Source: an uncultured Lachnospiraceae bacterium (GTDB lineage: Bacteria; Bacillota; Clostridia; Lachnospirales; Lachnospiraceae). From it: a DNA stretch of 5,202 bases. Where the stretch lies: positions 1 through 5,202 of the forward strand of contig CAJKQE010000127.1 in NCBI GenBank assembly GCA_905201915.1, read 5' to 3'. Below are positions 1 through 5,202 of the stretch, piece by piece. Below the pieces are notes generated by a model. The model searched no databases. It was not told the DNA's origin and saw nothing but the letters and a program-made list of their open reading frames with translations. Numbering within the stretch: position 1 is the first letter of the stretch; each line of letters starts with the position of its first letter. A program made the translations under genes and the position numbers.

Positions 1-1
1 T

Positions 2-2305
2 TTGCCGGCAGATGCATTCAAAGAGTATGGTGTGACATCTTTTCGGACAAAAGCGATGATCTTACAGAAAAAGAGTCAATATGTAACAGAAAGACCTTAC
101 ACCACAAAGAAGGTGGTTCTGAAACATCCCCAAGAAATTTATCAAACTTATGTGTTACCGGTTCTTCAGGAACGGAGAAAAAATGCTGCAAATATTTATT
201 TTGAATGCCAGAATACAGACTTAGAGGGAAAGCAGAAACAGGCATTTCAAGAAAAAACAGTGAAACTGTTGTTTGATATCAAAAGAAATCGAAAGATTAC
301 TCATAAAACGGGACAGGCAGAGAAAATTTTGCAAGAGTACCTGAAACAAACAAAACCAGAGGAACTATCCTGGCAGGAGTGGGAAAAAATCAAGATACAG
401 CCGGAAGATGTTTTACGGAAATTAAAGGAAATTTTATCTTCTGCGAATAAGACTTACAGGAATGAAACTCGGATTGTAAAGACAAATTATAGATTTAAAG
501 TAAAAGATTATCGCGAAAATGGAAGTGGTGTAGAGTTAGGTTCTATCCATTCGTTTGTTTTAACAAAAGCGGAAGTTCCAGGATTTGAAAAGTTTTTGGA
601 AAAGAAACGACGGAACTTTGAACTACAGGAAATACCATTAAAAAAAATAAAACAGGATCAGAAAATTGCAGAATATCTGGAAAAGTGGCATGTAAAAAGC
701 CAGATGACAGGAGAAGTCAAATATCTAAATCCTATACAGAAACAAGAAGTGAATAAACTGTTGCAGAAACGATATGCAGCCCTACAGTTTTCTATGGGAA
801 CCGGAAAAAGCCTTTGTACGCTGGCGATGGCACAGTACAGAATAAAATATAGCCCTGTTCGGAATGTGTTTATTGTTAGCACAGCTCTGGCAATCAATAA
901 TACATGGGAAGAAATACTTACAGACTATCAGATTGATTTTTACCGTATCCGAAAAAGAGAAGATATTAAAAGGGTGCAGAAAGGGCAGATTGTACTTTTG
1001 ACAGTCAACCTACTGACAGACTTAAAAAGAGAGATGAAAAAACTGGTCCGTATCCGTTGTCAGAAGGTCATGTTGATTTTCGACGAAAGCGATACAATCA
1101 GCAATGGAAGTTCCAAGAGGACAAAAGCAATGCTTTCTGTCTTCCGAAAGTGCAGATATAAAGTGCTGGCGACTGGAACAATGACGCGAAACAATGTTGT
1201 AGAAGCTGCTCCACAATTAGAGCTGCTTTATAATAATTCGATTCATTATCTTGCAAAAAATGAGTGGATTTTCCGATTCGGGAATGGACAGATGGAAAAA
1301 TATGCGAACCCTTTTTTTAATCAACCATTTCCTGCCTATAAAAAGGGATATGAACTATTTTCTTTCTCTTATTTGCCAAAGAAGATTACGGTGTTTGGCC
1401 TTGAAAAGGCAAACCAAGACATTTATAATTCCTCATTTTTAGATGAATTATTAGAAAAAACCGTAATAACGAAAAATTTTGAGGAAGTAGTTGGTAGAAA
1501 AATTTATAAAATTTATCAAGGAACTTGCTCTTTTAATCAGACAGAAAAGGAAGTTTATCTGACTGCCATAAAAGAATTTGATAAAATCCGCAGGAAATAC
1601 TTTGTGGCTTGTAAAAACGCAAGAAAAGATGCTATGTTTCGGATTTTACAACAATTGATGCTGCTTCTGAAAATATGTGCAGATCCCTCTCTTGCATACG
1701 AATATAACAGTAATGAACCGCCTACAAAAGTTAAAAAAGCAATACATCTTTTACAGATGTGGGAAAAAGAAAGAGTTGCCATTGGAGTTCGCAAGATAGA
1801 AGTAGCGGAGTCCTATTACCACTATTTAAAACAGGCATTTCCGAAAAGGCCAATTTTTATGATCACAGGAAAGAAAAATCCTTGTAAACAGCGGCAGCGG
1901 ATTGTAGAAGAACTGAGAAAGACAGAGAATGGAATTTTGCTTTCTACACAGCAAAGCTTATCAGAGTCCATGAATATTGATGATGTGGATAAAATTATTT
2001 TGCCTGAACTTCATTATAACCATGCAGCTATGGAACAATACTATTTTCGGTTTATTCGTTATACATCTCAAAATTTTAAACAAGTGGTATTTTTGATTTA
2101 CGAAAATTCCATTGAAGTGAATCTGCTAAAAATGATATTGGCAAAGGAGAAAATTAATTTGTTCATGAAAAATCAATTAATAGAGAACGGAGAATTATAT
2201 GAAAAATTCGGTATCAATCCTCAGATATTTTCTCTTTTAATGACAACTGGTGTGGATCAGGAAGGGAAACTTCAAATTCAATGGGGTGAGCAGAAAATCC
2301 GTTAG
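2..2305 (+). CDS. N6-methyltransferase-helicase fusion protein, 3' part (SNF2-like superfamily 2 helicase)
   Basis: The reading frame is open to the left edge, so the first codon (TTG) is probably an internal leucine and not the start; 767 residues are visible. Residues 1-24 (LPADAFKEYG, then an RTKAMILQK-like strand) resemble the end of an N6-adenine methyltransferase fold, where 'LP..F..yg...T.ili.qK' is common, so a methyltransferase domain probably lies upstream. Residues 30-235 are lysine-rich and not recognised. The helicase core follows: motif I SMGTGKS (264-270), motif II DESD (361-364, in place of DEAH), motif III ATGT (390-393), motif V STQQSLSESMN (648-658) and motif VI QYYFRFIRYTSQ (679-690), which keeps both arginines R683 and R686. 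It should be an ATP-dependent DNA translocase. Methylase-helicase proteins of this order occur on conjugative elements and in the phage P1 antirestriction protein DarB; an antirestriction or defence role here is inference. The helicase call is firm and the methyltransferase part is moderate. Confidence 0.85.
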   Translation: MPADAFKEYGVTSFRTKAMILQKKSQYVTERPYTTKKVVLKHPQEIYQTYVLPVLQERRKNAANIYFECQNTDLEGKQKQAFQEKTVKLLFDIKRNRKITHKTGQAEKILQEYLKQTKPEELSWQEWEKIKIQPEDVLRKLKEILSSANKTYRNETRIVKTNYRFKVKDYRENGSGVELGSIHSFVLTKAEVPGFEKFLEKKRRNFELQEIPLKKIKQDQKIAEYLEKWHVKSQMTGEVKYLNPIQKQEVNKLLQKRYAALQFSMGTGKSLCTLAMAQYRIKYSPVRNVFIVSTALAINNTWEEILTDYQIDFYRIRKREDIKRVQKGQIVLLTVNLLTDLKREMKKLVRIRCQKVMLIFDESDTISNGSSKRTKAMLSVFRKCRYKVLATGTMTRNNVVEAAPQLELLYNNSIHYLAKNEWIFRFGNGQMEKYANPFFNQPFPAYKKGYELFSFSYLPKKITVFGLEKANQDIYNSSFLDELLEKTVITKNFEEVVGRKIYKIYQGTCSFNQTEKEVYLTAIKEFDKIRRKYFVACKNARKDAMFRILQQLMLLLKICADPSLAYEYNSNEPPTKVKKAIHLLQMWEKERVAIGVRKIEVAESYYHYLKQAFPKRPIFMITGKKNPCKQRQRIVEELRKTENGILLSTQQSLSESMNIDDVDKIILPELHYNHAAMEQYYFRFIRYTSQNFKQVVFLIYENSIEVNLLKMILAKEKINLFMKNQLIENGELYEKFGINPQIFSLLMTTGVDQEGKLQIQWGEQKIR

Positions 2306-2319
2306 AATCGATATTTTAC

Positions 2320-2329
2320 TATTTGTAAA
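2320..2329 (-). repeat. TTTACAAATA box, inverted copy
   Basis: TATTTGTAAA here is the exact reverse complement of TTTACAAATA at 2457-2466. The 8-base core TTTACAAA recurs at 2721-2728, and the shorter TTACAAA at 2397-2403. All four lie in the non-coding DNA on either side of the small HTH gene. They could be binding sites of that HTH protein or arm-type sites of the integrase. In AT-rich DNA part of this could be chance. Confidence 0.4.
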
Positions 2330-2453
2330 CTCTTAAAAGAGGGAACAGAGAAAGGGTTATTTAACTATTTTTAGGTTTTAATAAATTCAATTCAGATTAC
2401 AAATCTTACAGAAAGAATTCATGTTGTCTAAATGTATCTAAAATAAAATCCAA

Positions 2454-2467
2454 TTATTTACAAATAA
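2454..2467 (+). repeat. TTTACAAATA box within a short dyad
   Basis: TTATT-TACA-AATAA is a 5-bp dyad with a 4-base centre, and it contains TTTACAAATA (2457-2466), the partner of the inverted copy at 2320-2329. It ends about 50 bases upstream of the proposed start of the HTH gene, a suitable place for an operator or an excisionase or integrase arm site. Function is inferred from position and repetition only. Confidence 0.4.
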
Positions 2468-2503
2468 CTAAAAATCAGAAAATCCAAATGAAATTGGCAT
2501 CTT

Positions 2504-2509
2504 AGGAGG
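2504..2509 (+). promoter_or_regulatory. Ribosome-binding site AGGAGG that decides the noncanonical start of the HTH gene
   Basis: A perfect AGGAGG lies 7 bases before the ATA at 2517. The only standard start codon near it is a GTG at 2509-2511, which overlaps the site itself, is out of frame with the HTH gene and stops after three codons. The position of the ribosome-binding site is the main reason for choosing ATA 2517 as the start. Confidence 0.7.
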
Positions 2510-2516
2510 TGAGCAT

Positions 2517-2714
2517 ATAGGTACACATTCAGAAGAAAAACGTGTATACGAAGTAGAAGATATTCAGGAAATCTTAAATATTGGTCGTACAAAAGCCTAT
2601 GCTTTTATACAAGAGGTGTATGTAAAACAGAAACCTTTCAAAGTTATAAAAATTGGAAATATTTATCGTATTCCCAAAGCTTCATTTGACCGTTGGCTAG
2701 ATGAAGGAAACTAA
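2517..2714 (+). CDS. Excisionase-like small winged helix-turn-helix DNA-binding protein, possible AUA start
   Basis: This is a 65-residue protein (GTHSEEKRVYEVEDIQEILN onwards to FDRWLDEGN). It has the excisionase/MerR-like winged HTH pattern: helix V13-L20, turn N21-G23, recognition helix T25-E33, and a wing at K45-P53 (KIGNIYRIP) followed by the usual FDRWL helix. Such proteins bend DNA at attachment-site arms and steer tyrosine integrases towards excision; many also act as regulators. It lies 112 bases before the integrase gene, in the same direction. There is no in-frame ATG, GTG or TTG between the upstream stop (TAA 2469-2471) and the HTH. The best start by ribosome-binding-site spacing is ATA 2517; an ATT at 2493 is in frame but badly placed. 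Either a rare AUA start limits its translation, or the start codon has mutated and the gene is silent. The family call is strong; the start is uncertain. Confidence 0.75.
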   Translation: MGTHSEEKRVYEVEDIQEILNIGRTKAYAFIQEVYVKQKPFKVIKIGNIYRIPKASFDRWLDEGN

Positions 2715-2717
2715 AGC

Positions 2718-2731
2718 ATGTTTACAAACAT
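2718..2731. repeat. ATGTTT-AC-AAACAT dyad containing a TTTACAAA box
   Basis: A 6-bp inverted repeat with a 2-base centre lies just after the stop of the HTH gene. Its centre is the same TTTACAAA core found upstream of that gene. It is a candidate operator or integrase/excisionase arm site; it is too AT-rich and too short-looped to be a terminator. Confidence 0.4.
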
Positions 2732-2742
2732 AGATGCAGGTA

Positions 2743-2748
2743 TTGACA
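2743..2748 (+). promoter_or_regulatory. Possible -35 element (TTGACA) upstream of the integrase gene
   Basis: The hexamer matches the sigma-A -35 consensus exactly and lies 79 bases before the integrase ATG. No good -10 follows at 16-18 bases (TTACGG at 17); TATGTT at 2762 is only 13 bases away and TTATAT at 2775 is 26 away. If it is a promoter it is weak or needs an activator, perhaps one that bends the DNA. It may be a chance match. Confidence 0.25.
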
Positions 2749-2769
2749 CACACAAATCAATTATGTTAC

Positions 2770-2804
2770 GGTGCTTATATGGCAAAAGAAAGCATATAAG
2801 CACC
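2770..2804 (+). repeat. Perfect 12-bp inverted repeat (hairpin) in the integrase leader
   Basis: GGTGCTTATATG (2770-2781) and CATATAAGCACC (2793-2804) are exact reverse complements around an 11-base A-rich loop. No T-run follows, so it does not look like an intrinsic terminator. It ends 8 bases before the AGGAGG of the integrase gene. In RNA it would be a stable leader hairpin; in DNA it could be a dimeric protein or recombinase site. The repeat is certain and the role is unknown. Confidence 0.75.
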
Positions 2805-2812
2805 TACCAAAC

Positions 2813-2818
2813 AGGAGG
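2813..2818 (+). promoter_or_regulatory. Ribosome-binding site AGGAGG of the first integrase
   Basis: A perfect AGGAGG stands 8 bases before ATG 2827. It supports 2827 as the true start of the recombinase. The internal ATG at 3006, where the long catalytic frame could also begin, has no Shine-Dalgarno sequence. Confidence 0.8.
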
Positions 2819-2826
2819 TACTTTAT

Positions 2827-3009
2827 ATGGAAAAATCAATGATTAATAAAGGAGCTGTATTTTATGAAAATGGCACATGGAGTTTTCTGACAAAGACAGT
2901 TAACTGTAATACCTATACAATTGAATATGAAAAAAAACAGGATTTTCCTCTATTGAAGAGGCAAAGCATGCACAAGAGCAGGAAAATGAACGATATCAAA
3001 AACAGATGA
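2827..3009 (+). CDS. Zero-frame product: 60-residue N-terminal arm-domain fragment of integrase 1
   Basis: Read without any frame change, the first integrase gives 60 residues. The first 37 carry the start of the arm-binding domain; residues 38-60 (QDFPLLKRQ onwards) have no counterpart in the family, while the -1 frame over the same bases does. The stop TGA (3007-3009) overlaps ATG 3006 as ATGA, a typical arrangement for reinitiation of the downstream 350-residue frame. It is probably not an independent gene. Confidence 0.5.
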   Translation: MEKSMINKGAVFYENGTWSFLTKTVNCNTYTIEYEKKQDFPLLKRQSMHKSRKMNDIKNR

Positions 3010-4058
3010 AACGAATTAAAAGTTTGACAAATATGAGATATACGTTCTTTGAATATTTAGATTACTGGTGTCAAAAAATATTTCTTCCTAATGCAGATAG
3101 TTCTATTAAAGTGGGGTATTCATGGACGATTTATAAAATCATTATTCCAAATACACCGAAGGATATTTTAATAGGCATGGTATCTTCCAATTATCTAAAT
3201 GAAATTTTAGAGAATTGTAAAGACTATTGTAAAAGTGCAGGGCCAATGATAAACAAAGTATTTAATGTAGCCTTGAAAGATGCTCTTGATGATGGCTATC
3301 TTGAGACCAATCCGTTGCTAGATATGAAAAAGTATTATTGGGATGTTCCTGCAATGGTTATATATTCTAAAAAACAGATACAGACATTGCTTCAAGCAGC
3401 ATATGAATACCATTCTGTTTATTTAGAGATTTTACTGGCTTTGTTTGTAGGTTTACGCAAAGGTGAAATTTTAGGTTTAAAATATTCGGATTTTAATTCG
3501 GAAAATCAAACGGTTAAAGTGGAACGACAGGTTACGAGAGATTATGAAATTGTTGTAAAAGGAAATTTATCTTATAAGATACTATCTTCAAAGCAATCTG
3601 TAAAACCGCCAAAATCATTATGTAGTTATCGGACACTGCGTATCCATAACATTATTTTTCAAGAATTAGAAATTCGAAAAAAGGAAAATATGCAGTTGTT
3701 TGAAAAACTTGGAGAAGATGAACCAGAATGGAAAGATTTTATCTGTATTGGACCAAAAGGAAATATAAAAGGAGAAACTACCTGTAACGCTGCTTTAGAG
3801 CGTATGTGTGAAAGAAACTCACTTCCCAAAATCGGTATGCATGATTTGCGTCATATATTTGCAACAATTTTAATTGAGCAAGGAATGCAGTTGGAAGAAA
3901 TTTCTAAAATAATGGGGCATAAAAGTATTGCAACAACCTTTGAAATTTATTGTGGCATTATTGAAGCGAAAGGGAAAATTTCAGCATTGATTGATTCCTC
4001 ATTTGATCCAATTAATGCCGCTTCCAAATCTGCTGCGGGAGGGTGTACACATGAATAA
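2827..4058 (+). CDS. Tyrosine recombinase/integrase 1, split by a -1 frame change at a poly-A run
   Basis: This site-specific recombinase would integrate and excise the element through a covalent phosphotyrosine. Translation begins at ATG 2827 (strong ribosome-binding site) with an arm-binding, AP2-like N-terminal domain (GAVFYENGTWSF). From about 2937 the homologous sequence continues in the -1 frame (TGFSSIEEAKHAQEQENERY), then a core-binding domain (FFEYLDYWC) and the catalytic domain. Numbered from ATG 3006, the catalytic residues are R151 (GLRKGE), K203, H279 and R282 (HDLRH), H305 (MGH) and Y315 (FEIY), so the active site is complete. A joined product would be about 410 residues, close to the normal length of Tn916-type integrases. 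The frame break falls in an 8-A run at 2930-2937, so it may be programmed frameshifting, transcript slippage, a phase-variable tract, a mutation or a sequencing error. Without frameshifting, only a 60-residue peptide and a possible 350-residue core starting at 3006 would be made. The gene overlaps the next recombinase by 8 bases. Confidence 0.85.
2930..2961 (+). promoter_or_regulatory. Candidate -1 frameshift signal: A_AAA_AAA slippery run and downstream hairpin
   Basis: Eight As lie at 2930-2937. In the start frame they read GAA AAA AAA CAG, so the heptamer A_AAA_AAA (2931-2937) has the correct phase for tandem tRNA slippage by -1. Nine bases later CCTCT (2947-2951) pairs with AGAGG (2957-2961) around a 5-base loop, within the usual spacing for a stimulatory structure. 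The stem is short and no upstream Shine-Dalgarno stimulator is visible, so this is suggestive only. Confidence 0.4.
4038..4043 (+). promoter_or_regulatory. Ribosome-binding site GGAGGG of the second integrase
   Basis: GGAGGG lies inside the end of the first integrase, 7 bases before ATG 4051. It fixes the start of the second recombinase at 4051 and not at the in-frame ATG at 3991, which is deep inside the first gene and has no such site. Confidence 0.7.
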
Positions 4059-5184
4059 AAAGCCAATTATAAAACCTGATGTTAAAGAAAGTTTTCAATA
4101 TGGTGATATCGTTTCATGGAAATTTAGAGATACAATTACTCCTGTAAGAGGAAAATTTGCATACCGTTTTTCTCTGACGTTTTCCACTGGAATTGTAATT
4201 CCTATGCAAAAAGGTGGATATAGTACGAAAACAGAAGCGCTGAAAGCAAAGGAATTTGCGATTGCTGAGTTGCATTCAAAAAGGTTTATTCCTTTTGAAT
4301 ACACGCTAAAAGAATTTTTTGACTACTGGCTATATTATTATATGATTGATGAAAGAAAGATATCCTATCATACATTTTGTAGCTATCGCAATGTAATCTA
4401 CAATTACTTTTTAAAAACATGGGATCCAAACAGCAAAATTACAGATATCGAACGTGACGATATTAAAAAAGGGCTGGATTCTATTGAAAAAGTGAGTGTT
4501 TTGCTTTTATCCTATACTGTTTTGAAAGGTGCTTTTACATACGCAAAAAACCATCAGATGATACGAATAAATCCTGTTCTAACTGCAATTCGTATGAAAA
4601 AAAAGGCTGTGAAAAAAGCTTATAATCAAGCGTTAAGAGAAGGCACTATAAAACATCAAAAAAAGGAGTATCCAATTCTTTCCATTCCGCAAATTTCATT
4701 ATTGCTGTTAAAATGTAAAGAAACCAAAGCAGAAATGTATATACCATTACTTTTGACGTTAACAACCGGCCTTCGAATATCTGAAGTGATTGCAATCAAA
4801 TTCTCGGATATTGATTGGTGGGAAGGGGAATTACATGTCAGACGACAGTTAGGGAGAACAACTTCAAATGATGGTGAGGCAGACAACCGATTATGTACAC
4901 AAGAGGTGAAAACAAAATCTCATTCAGGAGAACGTGATATTCCTTTGGGTGATTTTGTTATAGATGAATTGATTGTGGCACGCCATAAGTATGAAACAGT
5001 GCAGAAATCCAATCCCCAATTTCAGGATCTGGACTTTGTATGTTTTAGAGAAAACGGTTTGCCCTATAACAGGGGTAATTTGGGGAAATCTTTTAAAGAA
5101 CTGTTAGCAGATTGCAATTTGCCCAAAATGCGATGGCATGATTTGAGACACCCGTATGTCAAGCCCACGACAAAAAATTTATAA
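4051..5184 (+). CDS. Tyrosine recombinase/integrase 2, C-terminus truncated
   Basis: This second recombinase has 377 visible residues. The N-terminal arm-binding part ends in KGGYSTKTEALKAKEF (54-69), which aligns with KTGFSSIEEAKHAQEQ of the first integrase. A core-binding domain follows (FFDYWLYYY, 89-97), then the catalytic domain with R242 (TGLRISEV), K289 (KTKSHSGER) and H363/R366 (WHDLRH). After H367 the sequence changes to PYVKPTTKNL and stops. About 50 expected residues are missing, including the conserved GH box and the nucleophilic tyrosine, so the protein should be unable to cut DNA, though it might still bind it. It starts 8 bases inside the first integrase, so the two are translated as a unit and may act as a pair. 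The break looks like an insertion or junction at about 5152-5158, not a point mutation. Confidence 0.8.
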   Translation: MNKKPIIKPDVKESFQYGDIVSWKFRDTITPVRGKFAYRFSLTFSTGIVIPMQKGGYSTKTEALKAKEFAIAELHSKRFIPFEYTLKEFFDYWLYYYMIDERKISYHTFCSYRNVIYNYFLKTWDPNSKITDIERDDIKKGLDSIEKVSVLLLSYTVLKGAFTYAKNHQMIRINPVLTAIRMKKKAVKKAYNQALREGTIKHQKKEYPILSIPQISLLLLKCKETKAEMYIPLLLTLTTGLRISEVIAIKFSDIDWWEGELHVRRQLGRTTSNDGEADNRLCTQEVKTKSHSGERDIPLGDFVIDELIVARHKYETVQKSNPQFQDLDFVCFRENGLPYNRGNLGKSFKELLADCNLPKMRWHDLRHPYVKPTTKNL

Positions 5185-5202
5185 CTTTTTTTGCAGTTTT
5201 TC
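5157..5202. mobile_element. Foreign tail interrupting integrase 2, possibly the end of an insertion sequence
   Basis: Recombinase homology ends at the HDLRH box (5137-5151), perhaps continuing to the Tyr codon at 5155. After it comes AT-rich DNA beginning TGTCAAGCCCACGACA, with A- and T-runs and no recombinase sequence. A TGT-type terminus would suit several insertion sequence families, such as IS21-like elements, but I cannot identify it and no transposase is visible before the window ends. It could equally be a deletion junction. Confidence 0.35.

Larger units (their letters stand above)
2306..2516. other. AT-rich intergenic control region upstream of the excisionase-like gene
   Basis: This 211-base gap between the helicase stop and the small HTH gene holds no supportable open reading frame. 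It contains TTTACAAA-type boxes, a small dyad AGATT-ACA-AATCT at 2394-2406, and a second dyad TTATT-TACA-AATAA at 2454-2467. I found no convincing sigma-A promoter: TTGTCT at 2424 and TAAAAT at 2444 are only 14 bases apart. No GC-rich terminator hairpin with a T-run follows the helicase gene, so read-through into the recombination genes is possible. In related elements such a region often carries integrase or excisionase binding sites; that is an inference here. Confidence 0.45.

Noticed and set aside
658..897. Antisense open frames opposite the helicase and integrase genes (also at 18-245, 1022-1216, 1555-1794, 4095-4304 and 4656-4886)
   Set aside because: They lie wholly opposite well-supported genes, have no recognisable domains and are explained as shadows of the coding strand.
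1251..1442. A 63-residue frame within the helicase gene
   Set aside because: It overlaps the conserved helicase in another frame and resembles no protein I know.
2330..2341. CTCTT-AA-AAGAG as a terminator of the helicase gene
   Set aside because: The stem is only 5 bp with a 2-base loop, AT-rich, and has no T-run after it.
2509..2520. GTG AGC ATA TAG as a start of the excisionase or a leader peptide
   Set aside because: The GTG overlaps the AGGAGG site, is out of frame with the HTH protein and stops after three codons.
3991..4050. ATG 3991 as the start of the second integrase
   Set aside because: It lies inside the first integrase without a ribosome-binding site, while ATG 4051 has GGAGGG at 7 bases and begins a family-like N-terminus.
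5166..5202. A- and T-runs at the right edge as an intrinsic terminator
   Set aside because: There is no GC-rich stem before the T-run, only A/T tracts.

Overview
The window looks like the 3' end of an integrative mobile element from a low-GC Firmicute, probably a gut Clostridia/Lachnospiraceae-type host. I infer this from the AT-rich, A-biased coding sequence, the strong AGGAGG ribosome-binding sites, and a gene set typical of integrative conjugative elements of that group: a methylase-helicase protein, a small excisionase-like protein and tyrosine recombinases. All genes are on the + strand.

Bases 1-2305 are the 3' part of a large gene whose beginning lies outside the window. Its first residues look like the last strands of an N6-adenine methyltransferase fold. 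The rest is a superfamily-2 (SNF2-like) helicase with recognisable motifs I, II, III, V and VI. Bases 2306-2516 are an AT-rich, non-coding control region with repeated TTTACAAA boxes. Next comes a 65-residue excisionase-type winged-HTH protein (2517-2714) with no ordinary start codon: an ATA sits at the ideal distance from a perfect AGGAGG. A spacer (2715-2826) follows, with another TTTACAAA dyad, a consensus TTGACA and a perfect 12-bp inverted repeat.

Two tyrosine recombinases overlap by 8 bases (2827-4058 and 4051-5184). The first has a complete R-K-H-R-H-Y catalytic set, but its N-terminal arm-binding domain and catalytic part are in different frames. The frame changes by -1 at an 8-A run that contains a slippery A_AAA_AAA heptamer, and a small hairpin follows 9 nt downstream. 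The original frame then stops in an ATGA overlap. The second recombinase is intact up to the HxxRH box and then abruptly becomes unrelated sequence, losing the second histidine region and the nucleophilic tyrosine. That tail may be the end of an insertion sequence.

The small HTH protein probably sets the direction of recombination by the first integrase, perhaps through the TTTACAAA boxes. The methylase-helicase is probably accessory cargo that protects or processes DNA. The most unusual features are the possible frameshift or reinitiation control of the integrase, the AUA-start candidate of the excisionase, and the tandem recombinase pair.
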